DNA of 64,000 nucleotides, taken from NCBI GenBank assembly GCA_903772945.1, contig CAICTM010000136.1, positions 45,646 to 109,645 on the forward strand, in the 5' to 3' direction. Positions 23,754 through 34,183 of the stretch are shown piece after piece. The notes under the pieces are model-generated. The model did not search any database. It worked only from the letters and a program-made list of their open reading frames with translations, and was not told where the DNA came from. Source of the stretch: Seminavis robusta. Taxonomy: Eukaryota > Bacillariophyta > Bacillariophyceae > Naviculales > Naviculaceae. Each line of letters opens with the position of its first letter. Position 1 is the stretch's first letter. The position numbers and the translations under genes were made by a program.

Positions 23754-25045
23754 TTAGAAGACTCCGGCTTGAGCCGATTCCAAGTCACCAGTAGCGACGA
23801 CATCGTAGATGCAGTTGTCAAGGTCCTGCTGCCGTCCAGCAACTTCACAAGCACGCTTGGCCTGTTCTTCGGAGATGACCAATGCTCCCAAACGGCGACG
23901 CTCTTCGGTAGAGACAGCGGGCATAACACACTTGGCGGGGTATTGAGGGAAGTTGTTCTTGTTCTGGAAGAGCTTGGGATCCGTGTCACGAACTTGCCAT
24001 TCCATTCCATATTCAATGGGGTCAAGGATCAACTTGTTGCCAGAGCGGTCCATCATGTCACCGTTGATCTTAGGGTGGCCCCACATGCCGTAGTATCCTT
24101 CACCCCAAACAGAGACCTTCTCGGGAACCAAGACACTCACCAAGTCTTTGAAGGACTTGACACGGATCTTTTCGTCGTTTCCAAGGTCAATTTCAAAGAC
24201 GTGGTTCTTCTTGTCGGAGCGAACAGCCTCCACAGGGAACAAACCTCCCATCATCAGAGGAAAGCTAGGTCCCTCCACTCCGTTGAAAAAGGTCTGTCCG
24301 TAGCTGCCCACTTCGAGGATATCATCTCCAATCTTGATGGCAGCAGTCTCGACAAACGAGTACTGGTAGCGAGACTTGGTGCGAACATGAACGTCAAGGC
24401 CAAGACCATCGCTAAAGCTGGGAGCCGACATCATGAGCAAATCGCAGGCACCGTGAAAGTCGAATTGGTTTCCAGAGAGAGTCTTGACTGTACCGTAGAG
24501 ATACAATACAATACAATGCAGAAAAGGACACGGGTGTGAGTAAGACCAAATTCGTTGTCGACAAGATTAGTAGGCATCATATTTTGCATGCATCACTTAC
24601 AGTGTGGGTCTCCTGTGACATCGGGACCGCTGTCACAGGGAGGACCAAAGACAGTCGCGTTTTGTGTGTTGGGTGTGATGACGCCGTTCTCCACAACCAT
24701 ACTAGTTCCCCACATGAGCGACCAGTGATCATTGTTCACGTCAACATTACCAGGAAAGTCGGTGATCTGGAAACCGTAGTGGCGCAGAGGGTCCAAACAA
24801 TACGTGTAGATGTGGTTTCCCCGTGCGGCGTACTGAAGGGTTCCAACGACTTCGAAAACACACTTGTCGGTGAGGGCAAACGTAATATCCCCAACGAGAT
24901 CAGCGTTGATCGTAACGTGAAACTCCATGAGCCTTCCTGAACAACTATTGGGATTTCCAGGCCCAGTGTGGCCAGTTCCAACGGCTTGTTGGAAGGAGGG
25001 GGCAAACAGAGAGGCAAGAACGAGAAGAGAGCTAAAGACCTTCAT
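23754..25045 (-). CDS. Secreted protein with von Willebrand factor type D domain
   Basis: Exons 25045-24601 and 24487-23754 join in phase 1 over a 113-bp intron (CACT|GTAAGTG ... GGTACAG), giving 392 residues. The splice recreates the VWD signature GDPHFKTLSGNQFDFHGACD, split by the intron, which strongly supports the model. If the intron were kept, the frame would stop two codons later. Residues 1-22 are a signal peptide (MKVFSSLLVLASLFAPSFQQ). Residues 35-140 form a Cys-containing N-terminal region without a family I know. The VWD domain then covers roughly 145-330. In animals VWD domains mediate extracellular assembly and calcium-dependent adhesion. In a diatom, a cell-wall or mucilage role is inference. 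The C-terminus contains Cys pairs and ends without an anchor. Confidence 0.85.
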
Positions 25046-25802
25046 GGTGGTTTGGTTGTTTTTGCAAGGAAGTTTTGGCTAGCTAGTAGTCAAGAAAGCG
25101 CTGCTTTGTTTTTGGTCGTTGTTTCTTTGCGTTGCAAGAGATAAATATTGTGAGCTCATCCAGTTCGTCCCATCATCAGTTTCCGATTTGGCATTCTCAG
25201 AGTTCACGTGGCGCTGGTGTTTTACTGCTTCAATCCTGGTGAAACAACACCGACCTTAAGCAAAATGTCAGAGAACTAATTCGTGATTTGAACCACGTCT
25301 TTAAGTCTTTATTCAAACACTTTTTGAATGTAAATCGCTCGGTTGACACAATTTTCCACAGTATTTTCCCCTGCTAAGGGGTTTTTAGTAAGTGGGCTTA
25401 GGAAACTTATTTAAGCCAACTTTACGAAGTGCGCCATTCCCGAGTGCTTGGGTACAGGCTATAAGGTTCTGCCGGCTAGAGTCTTTTTGACGTAGCCTAG
25501 TGAATTGATCCTTTCCCGAGTCGATGTCTAAGTATGCATACGAAACATCAGATGATGATGTCGGTGAGAAGTGTCGGGCGCATGTCGCAGAAGATTGCCT
25601 GACAACCGGTTACCAAGTGGTTTGAACCGCCTTACGAAGAACCAACAATGGCCTGCGCTCTTGCCCCCCCGCGCAATTGTAGAATTTATTATGCATACAT
25701 CATGTCAGTGTGAAGTATCGGTATGACAAGAGTACATAAGAGAATTACGTGGAACGTGGAAGGTGTAGAGAAAGCTGACTGCAATATTAATGTGCTACCA
25801 GG
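25046..25802. other. Intergenic region upstream of the VWD gene
   Basis: This 757-bp A/T-rich stretch holds the VWD gene promoter. I see no open frame of note, RNA gene or repeat. Confidence 0.5.
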
Positions 25803-26312
25803 TACAGTCAACACTCACTAAAGTTCCACCCCCCAGCATTAAGAAAAAAACGGAACTTAGCTGAATAACGGAACTTTAGATCTTTGGAGCCCTATATCGG
25901 CCGGTTCGTGGTCTTAGGACCCACTTGGGGTGGTTCCTGTCATATTCTATTGTTGTTGGGGGTAAAAGGAGCCAAAATTTCATGGGGTGGAACCCCATCG
26001 CTTCTACATATAGTGTCTCTATTGTCTACTAGTTGTGCCCAGACTCTCTCTGGTGGATCCAATCTACTATTTGGGCCCAAAATGGCCACAGTGCTGTCAA
26101 AAAGGTGCTATTTGGGCTTTGTGGAGACTGTTGTTGCCTCATTTGGCAAGATTCTAACTGCCAGCCCAGCCAAAAACAGCCACAAAACCCATTCACTAGT
26201 CAGTCATGTTCAGTCATGAGAACTAGTGACTGAGGGGGGCAGCCCTGAAAAAGTGGAACTTTGTAGAATAGCGGAACTTAAAAAAACGGAACTTAAGTGA
26301 GTGTTGACTGTA
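25803..26312. mobile_element. Miniature inverted-repeat element, Tc1/mariner-like
   Basis: The ends are TACAGTCAACACTCACT at 25803 and its reverse complement ending in TGACTGTA at 26312. The inverted repeats run 25 bp including the TA and differ at one base. The element between the TA dinucleotides is 506 bp (25805-26310). Flanking TA duplication and ends starting with CAGT are typical of the Tc1/mariner superfamily. Inside each end, GGAACTT/AAGTTCC motifs recur (for example near 25850, 25869, 26250, 26272 and 26287), which may be subterminal transposase-binding repeats. The interior has only a 111-codon frame with no resemblance to a DDE transposase, so this copy is non-autonomous. Near-identical ends suggest fairly recent movement. 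Confidence 0.85.
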
Positions 26313-27975
26313 CTATAATAGTAAACAGAATCAATGGCGTCTTCAATTCAGACACAGAGGATAATAAGGATGCAAGTCTCAAAGTTTTGTATCATCCATA
26401 GAGTATCTTTGAATGAACAATTGGGGTTGCTCGGTACCAATAGAAGTAAAGGTGACATTTTTGGGAATAAAGAGATTTAAATTTATTTATGCTCACGACA
26501 TTCAGATGCTCTGGAATGAGGTGAATGTCGTTGAATAAGTGGAAAAAACCTGTGGCTGAACGAAGACATTATGTACTATGTACTGCACGTGCAGTGGAAT
26601 TCTGGTGACTTGGAATGACGAGATGCTACAAGTACTTGTTCCTTGTACTGTACGGTACTGCAGGGATGGTTGGTCTACCCTACTATAATAGCGTAGGTAC
26701 ACGTACCACCCCTGATGAGTGGGAGGGTCTAAGGGTCTATGCAGAGCTAGAATTTTCACTGCTTTGGAAGCTCAGGATGCTAGCTACCTCCCAATCCCAC
26801 TAGCTAGACTACGAATCTGATGATGACCAACGGATGCGAGATGCGAGAGTTACACTTTGAGAGTGTGCGACCGCTTGGCAAGTTTCAGTGATTTGGGTTC
26901 GCTTGGAAATGCTACTGATGAGTGCGGTACATTTGCATGTTGTATTGGCGGCCCTGGTAGACGGTTGCTTGTGATCAGCATGCAGTTGCCTGGATGGACG
27001 CTTGGACAAGTAATTCGTGAAGCATGGGTTGTTGCCCAGGGCTGGTGTGAATGAATCAAATCGAATCGAATCGAATCGCTCATAGAGCTGATTTTATTGG
27101 TGGTCTGGCTGTCTGGCTGGCCTGGTGTACTGTAGTCTGATTGTCGCTTACTTGTTCCGCCAAGAGCAAGCGCTCGTGCCATAGCCATGGCTTGTCGACC
27201 GCTAGAGCAAGCGACGATGATTTTGTTTTTGGCTGATGACGCTTTGGCTGGAACGGGGAAAGTGCGTGTAGCTTTCATGGTATTGGTCGTACCGGTACTG
27301 TAGCTAGCTAGAGTACTAGTACACTGTATTTTTAGGTTTTTCCCTTTTTTTCGCTGCGCGTTGAAACATGTATGGCATAGTCTACTTCGATCCTTTGATG
27401 CGCCGCCCTACCTGATCCACCACTCTATTATGCTCCGCGCGCCCTTTGACTTCAGGTGTGTGTTTTTTTTTGCTACTAGATATGCTACATGTAGGACCGG
27501 TAGGGACTAGCTAGATGAAGGCTGTACAATTGTACGACGTATTTGCAGGCTGGTGGCTACATACATGTCATCCTCGCGGCAACACCTGTCACGTCCTCTT
27601 GAAGGAGAATCTGGTGTGTACACACTAGGTTTCATTGCTTGCTGCTTTATGCCCCCTCATCAGCCCTCTCCAGCTCCAGCATGCTTCAGACGACCTGGAT
27701 GTGTTGTAAAGTAAAGTAAGCCAGCTTTTAAGATATTCCTAACGCTACTGAGACATTCGCGGGACTTAAAGAGTGTTCCAGAGAACAGAAAGCGACGCAT
27801 ACAACAGCAGTGCAGCGAGGGAAACTACAGTTGTAACGTCGTAACCCAGCCAAGGGCGGAAGCAGTTGTTCGCGATCAGCACCCAACAACCACAAGAGTT
27901 TTGCTCGTTGTTTTTTCTTTTGTGTGTACGGTATCTATTCTGCTTTGTAAGTAAGTGCAAACAACAGTCAATATT
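26313..27975. other. Intergenic region upstream of the CRAL-TRIO gene
   Basis: This 1.66-kb stretch contains an (AATCG)n tract at 27053-27079 and a TACCGGTA at 27290. A weak spliced frame on the minus strand near 27278 was considered and not accepted. No RNA gene is seen. Confidence 0.45.
27053..27079. repeat. (AATCG)n microsatellite
   Basis: This is a short run of AATCG pentamers in intergenic DNA. The same pentamer recurs at about 29628, 39196 and 41869, always outside genes. Confidence 0.7.
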
Positions 27976-29094
27976 ATGCAAGCAGTGGAAGCGCTGAACA
28001 ACAGCAGCAATGGAATGGGAGAAGGCTTGGAGTTTTTCGAGCTGGACATGGACAACAGCATTCGTTCGTTGTTAATGGAGATGGGCACGAGCCAAAGACT
28101 CGACGATCAGGATGATGACAATATCGATATTGATGATGAGCAGCAAGAAGGACACTTTCATCCTCTGTTACTACGAAGCATGGATTGCGAGACCGCCTGT
28201 AAACAACAACAACAACAGCAACCATGTAGCGATCCGTCGATGCATCTGACGGCAGAAGAACGAACGTGGGCGTTGCAATTGCGTCATGTGTTACAACAAC
28301 AGGACGATGATGAGCCGTTGCCGCTGTTGACCGACTTTGAAGTGGCCCAATATGCCATTGTGACGCATGGGAATATCGGAGAAGCGTTGCGTCGCATACA
28401 CGGAATGCACGTGTTTTGTCAAGAATACGGAATTCAAGAGAGTGTCGATCAAGCCATGATTTACTTTACCGAATGGTTTCGACATCATCCCGGACATTTG
28501 CTGCACATGGATACCGATCCGGAAACGTGTGAACCCATTGTGGTACTCGATTTGGCAGCCTACTTTCCAGGCATTGCCACCGGCCACAAGCCATCGAACG
28601 TGGCGCCGACCAAATCGTTGACGAAAACAACAACATTGGTCGATGTTCAATGGCATATCGATGTCATTAAGAATTACTACCAATTACACGTCAGTTGCAG
28701 CAATTTCTCTTCCATTCGACAGGGTGTTTTCATGATTATCGATTGCGACGACATTGGATGGGACAACTGGTCCATGGAATACTCCAATCGATTTCACGGA
28801 GAATTATGGGCACACTATCCAATCAAATTCAAATCCACACTCTGCTACAACACCGGATCTGTCGCCAATGTCTGTTGGAACATGATCAAACCACTCATGG
28901 ATTCGACCATGCGAGAATCACTGCAGTTGGGATGTCAAATTGTACCCGAAATGGAAGGAACACCGGCACCCGAGAAACTCTGTGAGCTCTATCTACAACC
29001 CAGTCTAGAAATGGCACAGGCCAATTTGTTGCAACGCATCAAGGAATTATTGACATTGCGACAAATCAATATCCAACGATTCAAATTGGAATGA
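27976..29094 (+). CDS. CRAL-TRIO (Sec14-like) lipid-binding protein
   Basis: This single-exon gene encodes 372 residues. The first 110 are acidic and Gln-rich (DDQDDDNIDIDDEQQ; a run of six Gln). A helical N-terminal CRAL-TRIO-like segment follows (about 117-152, LTDFEVAQYAIVTHGNIGEALRRIH). A Sec14-like lobe runs at about 180-340, with VFMIIDCDDIGWDNWSMEY and YPIKFKSTLCYNTGSVANV, which corresponds to the YP.....YVLN..... core of Sec14 domains. Such domains bind and exchange phosphoinositides or other lipids. Divergent members are common in diatoms, and the ligand here is unknown. There is no signal peptide, so a cytosolic or membrane-peripheral location is likely. The start is the ATG at 27976, after an in-frame upstream stretch lacking ATG. 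Confidence 0.75.
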   Translation: MQAVEALNNSSNGMGEGLEFFELDMDNSIRSLLMEMGTSQRLDDQDDDNIDIDDEQQEGHFHPLLLRSMDCETACKQQQQQQPCSDPSMHLTAEERTWALQLRHVLQQQDDDEPLPLLTDFEVAQYAIVTHGNIGEALRRIHGMHVFCQEYGIQESVDQAMIYFTEWFRHHPGHLLHMDTDPETCEPIVVLDLAAYFPGIATGHKPSNVAPTKSLTKTTTLVDVQWHIDVIKNYYQLHVSCSNFSSIRQGVFMIIDCDDIGWDNWSMEYSNRFHGELWAHYPIKFKSTLCYNTGSVANVCWNMIKPLMDSTMRESLQLGCQIVPEMEGTPAPEKLCELYLQPSLEMAQANLLQRIKELLTLRQINIQRFKLE

Positions 29095-30028
29095 AATGAA
29101 TACTATAACATGACAAAGTCAATCTGCAACCGAAAGTCATGCCAACAGAAGCAAGCCAATCCGCCACCATTTTGATCCGTAGTGATTGCACAATATCAGG
29201 AAATGATTTCTTCCTCCCTTTTTCTAGCTACAGTAGGTAGGTATTCAGTAAGAAAACAAACCATTCTATTAGAAGTATTCTAAAGAACGAACGAACGATT
29301 ATTAGAACAACCAGTGGACGTGTGTGCAGTGAAAGTCGTAGTCTCGTCGTCGTTGTTACGGGTACCTATCGGTATTGTAAAAATAGTCGTACCTCTGTTG
29401 ATTTTGGCTCGGAGGCAAGCGCGCAGCCATCAGCTCAGCCATCGATCCTTCCCCAACCGGTCCAGTAGGGTCGTTTCTACGGTGAATGTTTCGTACCGTA
29501 CGTAGGGTATCAGCGAGAAAGGTTGCCGAGACAGCCAAGAACCTAGCTAGATCTCAAGGAAAAATTACCATGAAGTTCTCCTGAACAACAATGACAATGT
29601 AGTCTAACTCGTAACGACGAATGATTGAATCGAATCGAACGATAATTTCGTACCGTCCACTTACTTGCTTGCTTGTTGGTTCTCTACTAGCCAGCTAGCT
29701 AGTAGAGTATTGATTACGAGATGTTGCTGTCTATCCAAAATTTGCTCTGCCTAGCTAGTTGCATTAGACTATTTGATCTTTCTGTTTGGATATCCCAGTC
29801 TCCACCTCCTCCATTTGCACCCATCTTTACTTGTCATCTCTACATCTTCCACTTCTACGTGTCTCCTTGCTTGCTTGCATCTCCAACGGGATTCTCCCAC
29901 CCAAATCCAGTTTCCACGGTGGATCAAACAGAAGCACGAGGATTGCGCTCCGGTTCAACGCTTCGGAGACGAGTTTCAAATATCCCCGGCATACTATTGC
30001 TTGTGCTGTGCCATTGATGCTCTGCGTC
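29095..30028. other. Convergent intergenic region
   Basis: This 934-bp stretch lies between the 3' ends of the CRAL-TRIO and methyltransferase genes. It holds a short AATCG repeat near 29628 and CTAGCTAG near 29694. No gene is supported. Confidence 0.5.
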
Positions 30029-30970
30029 TTACTTCTTTTGATACAAGCCAAAGCCCATCAACTTGTTGGCTGGTTTGTCCGAGGGATACCGTCCAAAGTT
30101 GAACCCCTCCTCGCCAAACATGAGCCGCGATTCCTTGGTCCATGATGATGCTGTCAATCGTTCATCGATTTCATCAATGGTAGGCCCCAACTTGTCACTA
30201 CTGGCAAAGTTCAAAATCAGGTAGGATCCCGGAGCGGACAATTGAGAAATGTAATCAAACAGTTGTTCCGTCTCGGTTCGGGGCAAGTACATGATGAGTC
30301 CTTCCAGGATCCAACAGGTTGGAATCTTACTGTCAAACCCGTGTTTGGGAAGATCGGCCACGGATTCCTTGTTAAAGTCCATGGAGATGCACTTGTACGT
30401 ACATTTGGGCTTTACAAGCTCCTTTTCATCGAGGCCATTGAGAATGGTTTGTTTCCACGTCATCACAGACGCTTGATCCACTTCCCAGTAAATGCTGGCA
30501 CCTTCCAGACAATCCAACCAAAAGACTCGCGTATCGGCACCCGCACCCAAATTGACGACTTGCTTGTCACCAGTAGTAGCAGTACCAAGCCAACTTTCTA
30601 GGTGAGTGTTGATGAATTTGGTTCGGGCGGCCGTGTAGAGGGTATGCCCCATCATGCCAATTCCAATGTCGGCACCGGGTGGATCAAAGATGGAATACGC
30701 CAGTCCAAATGCCAAGGCATCGCTCATCTTTTGGCCATATGGCTCGTAGAGATGAACCGCCAACGGATCGTGGAACAAACGATCGTCTCGTTGCGATTCG
30801 ACGTGACGCTCGTACGCGATGGCCATGCTCGTCTTGTTGCTAAAGTCCATGCCGTCGTCATTCACCTCTTGCAATTCCGTCATGGCTGCCGTCATGGCAG
30901 CGGCTTTTTCTTCACCAGTGGTGCAACCGTCATAGAGTGGGCGGTGTAGTGTGGGGATGTTCATGTTCAA
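30029..30970 (-). CDS. SAM-dependent methyltransferase, LCMT/TIGR00027-like
   Basis: This single-exon gene encodes 313 residues. Features of the leucine-carboxyl-methyltransferase-like family, best known as putative methyltransferases of actinobacteria (TIGR00027), are present. They include an N-terminal helix with TSMAIAYERHVESQRDDRLFHDPLA, the SAM-binding loop VVNLGAGADTRVFWLD (about 138-153), the acidic SAM-ribose contact YWEVDQ (about 161-166), and ILEGLIMYLPRTETEQLF in the C-terminal half. The family methylates O or C atoms of small molecules or protein carboxyls. The substrate here is unknown. No targeting peptide is seen. Two Met residues at positions 1 and 3 leave the exact start open. 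The next minus-strand gene ends 647 bp upstream. Confidence 0.85.
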   Translation of the reverse strand: MNMNIPTLHRPLYDGCTTGEEKAAAMTAAMTELQEVNDDGMDFSNKTSMAIAYERHVESQRDDRLFHDPLAVHLYEPYGQKMSDALAFGLAYSIFDPPGADIGIGMMGHTLYTAARTKFINTHLESWLGTATTGDKQVVNLGAGADTRVFWLDCLEGASIYWEVDQASVMTWKQTILNGLDEKELVKPKCTYKCISMDFNKESVADLPKHGFDSKIPTCWILEGLIMYLPRTETEQLFDYISQLSAPGSYLILNFASSDKLGPTIDEIDERLTASSWTKESRLMFGEEGFNFGRYPSDKPANKLMGFGLYQKK

Positions 30971-31617
30971 GAGATAGATGTATTGTTATTCTAATAACTT
31001 TCTTCCTCTGGCCAAATGCTGCTCAATTTGTTTTCTATAGGAAAAGATCCAAAAGAAAATTATTTGTGTCCGCAAAGATTGGGGTAGAATGTGTGTTAGA
31101 GCAGGTGTCAAAATGTCACGTTGCACGCTGATGACTGTATTCCTGGATCTTCCCAACCTTGGAGTGTCGAGTTGAGCCATTCGTGCTTGGCCTACCGGCA
31201 GGATCGGGCCTCGAAGCGGCAAGATACGTACCATACCGGTAGGAAAGGAGCGCTTTGGAGACCGAGGCTGTCACTAAAAACACAGAACAGTACGGACACA
31301 GCCAGGGGAGGGATTTGCTGAGTTTGGGAGTGTTTTGGGAGCAGAAAGAGAAAGGTAGAAAGAATTGGTATGCCATGGAACACCTTCCATAAGCAAACAC
31401 GCGAGAAATTAAATGAAAAAGGCTGCATGACAGCTACCAGGGAGATTTGACACCAGTAGGCAGTCAAGGCAAAGAAATGCCCTCAAGGAACACCTAGCCA
31501 GCTAGCTATTGCTAGTGCGCATTGCTACCAGTATCTGTGCTAGTGGATTGATCATTCAGAAAACCATTCTCTAAAATAGTCCTTAGTTTAGCTAGGGCAA
31601 AATAAATCTCTACGCAG
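30971..31617. other. Intergenic region between two minus-strand genes
   Basis: This 647-bp stretch contains one TACCGGTA (31234). No gene is seen. The ATG10 3' end lies at 31618. Confidence 0.5.
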
Positions 31618-32460
31618 CTAGCTCGGATCCACCTCGGATCCACTTGTGGTTGCTCCTTCTAAAGATGGCAGGCTGAGTTGCTCTTGCAGTTCCTGAAAGA
31701 GCTTGGATGGAAATGAGTATCCAACACTGGGTAAAATCATGGACAACCAACTCAACAGGCGGCAGTTGGAGCAGTCAGCACCATTCTCTGTACCATTCAT
31801 AGTAGATTGCATTTTTAGTAGTGTCTGCAACCGCTCCAAAGTCTGACAGGGATGGAGGAAAAAGGATGGAATCCGAGAAATGGGGTGCTCTTCATGAGAC
31901 AAAAACTCCCAGGCATCCTCCACACGGTTGTAGTGGCTGAATGTCATTAGGATTTGGAGGACGTCCGATCGAGGGCATGGACTAGAATTGTCATTCATGT
32001 TTTCCACTGTAAAGTAGAAAATTGGAGCTTTCCATGTGTTGCTGTAGACAATGCTGAAATGCCACCGTGTCTCACATACAAATGAGGACGAAGAATGATC
32101 GGAATGGTGAATGGATTTGTTACCATCATTACTTGTATCAACAGCGATTGGGTCTGCCATGACTTCTGAATCATCTTGTAGTATCGTGTCATCGCAAAAG
32201 GCGTCCTCTTCTTCTTCGTGGTGATGTTCTTCTTCTGTTTCTGTGGTCTCCTGATGGTCCACACGCACAATTCGTGTCACGGATGGATGCTTCAGAAAGA
32301 AGCCACCACCATGTCCAGCATTGCCATCCGCCTCCAACAGCCAATCACTTAGGAATTCTTGAGAGGCTGAGCTTGACTTCTGCAAGCCTTTTAGCGCAGA
32401 GACCAGCCGCTGGGCCTCTTCGTTGAACTCCTCTCGGCTCCATCCTACTAGCTGTGGCAT
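31618..32460 (-). CDS. ATG10: ATG10, E2-like enzyme for ATG12-ATG5 conjugation
   Basis: This single-exon gene encodes 280 residues. The autophagy E2 fold is clear: RWHFSIVYSNTWKAPIFYF (about 133-150), HEEHPISRIPSFFLHPCQT (about 189-207) with the catalytic Cys205 in the HPC motif, and the C-terminal LLSWLSMILPSVGYSFP typical of ATG10. ATG10 takes ATG12 from ATG7 and passes it to ATG5. The HPC plus LSWLS pattern fits ATG10 rather than ATG3. An acidic, His/Ser-rich insert of about 55 residues (70-125) precedes the core, making the protein longer than human ATG10 (220). It shares a 268-bp upstream region with the F-box gene on the plus strand. Confidence 0.88.
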   Translation of the reverse strand: MPQLVGWSREEFNEEAQRLVSALKGLQKSSSASQEFLSDWLLEADGNAGHGGGFFLKHPSVTRIVRVDHQETTETEEEHHHEEEEDAFCDDTILQDDSEVMADPIAVDTSNDGNKSIHHSDHSSSSFVCETRWHFSIVYSNTWKAPIFYFTVENMNDNSSPCPRSDVLQILMTFSHYNRVEDAWEFLSHEEHPISRIPSFFLHPCQTLERLQTLLKMQSTMNGTENGADCSNCRLLSWLSMILPSVGYSFPSKLFQELQEQLSLPSLEGATTSGSEVDPS

Positions 32461-32728
32461 GTTGGATTTCGCGACAAGTGAACAGAGGGTGGCGCGATGA
32501 TGGCGACGTCGTGAGCCGAGAAAAGATAGGAGCCTTCAGTCGTGCCAAAAAATGAGCCAGATCTGCAGACTTGACCGCACCGATCTTCCGAAGAGGTCAC
32601 TTCCTTTGCTCTGTCTGTGGTCTGCGTACAGTACCATTGCGATCACCGGAGGCAGCATACTAGGGTCGTGGGTCGAGATCATAGAATACCAGAAAGATCA
32701 GTACCGTTACTGACGCTGCCATAGTACC
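32461..32728. promoter_or_regulatory. Compact bidirectional promoter, ATG10 / F-box gene
   Basis: The two start codons face away from each other across only 268 bp, so the promoters and 5' leaders of both genes must share it. I see no TATA box that can be assigned to either gene. Confidence 0.5.
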
Positions 32729-33970
32729 ATGTCCTCCCGTCCTGTTCTTACCTTGGAAGGTCTCTCGGAAGATCTCCAGTTGAAGATCTTTGGGCACTTG
32801 AATGTTCTGGATCTGCGTGTGGCTGCCTGTGTGTGTCGGCACTGGAACTCTGTCATAAAGCCATTGGATTTGGGATTGCTGGTGATGACCATCTCAGGCT
32901 CCAATGAAGTGGCCTTGCTGTCTTCTTCCTCCTTCAGCAAAACTAGTATTACCTCTAGCATTGTCCAAAGGTTTGCGGCATCCCCCAACTGCCGAAAGAG
33001 GAAGCGTTATACCCCGCAAACAACGAGGGGCCGTTTTGCCTTCCAATGGCCCACCTGCTTGGCCGTGGGACCAGAGAAGCAACTCTACCTGAGTCAATAT
33101 AAAGTCCAAGGAGTTTTAGAGTTTCGTCCTTGCCCCAAAGGATACCAATATAGAAGAACGTTGGCGAGTGGACGAAACTTGGCATCTCCCGAAGGCTTGG
33201 TACTTGCCCACAATAGTCTCTATGTGGTCTCGACACAGAATGCCACCATTTCACGGCTCTCACTCTCCACGGGAGCGCTCCTAGAACGGGCTGGACCCTC
33301 ACATGGCATGAATGGCTTTTGGGCCCTCTGGGGCATGACTATCAGTCCTTGTCAGAGATACTTGCTCATTGCAGGACATATCTGTGGTGAGGGAGATTTC
33401 CGACAACCGACCGACACTCCTACCGGAGCTATCTTATGTCTTGATCTTCAACCCAACGGGTCCTTTCAAAGGAACCAGCGCCAAGGTACTATTGTGGGCT
33501 ATTATGCCATTCCAGCGCCTGCCTCTCTTGCCCTAAATCGACCCTCGGATCCACAGTACTGCCGACATGGGATGCTCCATGTATCCACCTTTGCTCCTAA
33601 TGCTACCGGTGGAAGGAGGATTCAAAAATTCTGCTTGCCAAAACAACAGAAGCCACCAAACAATCACGGGGAGGACGTAATTCGCCACTGGGGATGGCTA
33701 CAAGAAGCTGACCGAGTCAATTCCTGGGGGATTGCATTTTCCACCAAGACGGATCAAGTCTTCCTCACGTCTTCCAATACCCGGAACTCCGCAAATGCCA
33801 CCAATAATGGGGGCCAAATCTTGCAATTGCCAACTTGCGGATGCCACCAGCTAGATCTTGCCAGCAATACTAAGCCACCGCATGCCATATCCTGTGGTGA
33901 CTTGACGGCGCTGGTGGACGGTCAGCGTGTTGAATTGAACCAACCCTACTATGTTCGTTCCATTGATTAG
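32729..33970 (+). CDS. F-box protein with probable beta-propeller
   Basis: This single-exon gene encodes 413 residues. The N-terminal F-box (about 8-42, LEGLSEDLQLKIFGHLNVLD, then LRVAACVCRHWNSVI) has the Leu/Val and Trp positions that bind SKP1, suggesting a substrate receptor of an SCF ubiquitin ligase. The rest (about 100-400) has repeated blade-like strands such as CLAVGPEKQLYLSQY, PEGLVLAHNSLYVVST and VNSWGIAFSTKTDQVFLTSS, typical of NHL/SMP-30-like propellers. I cannot count the blades with confidence. The substrate is unknown. There is no signal peptide. The start is the first ATG (MSSRPVLTLEG), 268 bp from ATG10. Confidence 0.8.
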   Translation: MSSRPVLTLEGLSEDLQLKIFGHLNVLDLRVAACVCRHWNSVIKPLDLGLLVMTISGSNEVALLSSSSFSKTSITSSIVQRFAASPNCRKRKRYTPQTTRGRFAFQWPTCLAVGPEKQLYLSQYKVQGVLEFRPCPKGYQYRRTLASGRNLASPEGLVLAHNSLYVVSTQNATISRLSLSTGALLERAGPSHGMNGFWALWGMTISPCQRYLLIAGHICGEGDFRQPTDTPTGAILCLDLQPNGSFQRNQRQGTIVGYYAIPAPASLALNRPSDPQYCRHGMLHVSTFAPNATGGRRIQKFCLPKQQKPPNNHGEDVIRHWGWLQEADRVNSWGIAFSTKTDQVFLTSSNTRNSANATNNGGQILQLPTCGCHQLDLASNTKPPHAISCGDLTALVDGQRVELNQPYYVRSID

Positions 33971-34183
33971 GAACTAACTACAGTACGCATGGTATACTGT
34001 ACTGTACAGCAGCCAGTGGCACGAATCGGCTATTTCGGAAACACTTAGTTGTACATGTAGCTATGGTATTCGCCACGGTAGTTTACGTTGCTATTTACGT
34101 CTAGTAGGAGCAATTGACTATAATATAGGCTAAGAATACATGCAAAAATCAAGCTTCGTCTCCGCCAGAAACAAAGGGCGTCT

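Noticed and set aside
25884-26219. 111-codon frame inside the miniature transposon
   Set aside because: No DDE catalytic pattern or helix-turn-helix is visible, and the length is far below any transposase.
26850-27278. Possible small spliced minus-strand gene starting MKATRTFPVPAKASSAKNKI
   Set aside because: The first 40 residues look coding-like and a GTAAGC donor follows, but the only in-phase acceptor gives a short tail with no support. It is too weak without transcripts.
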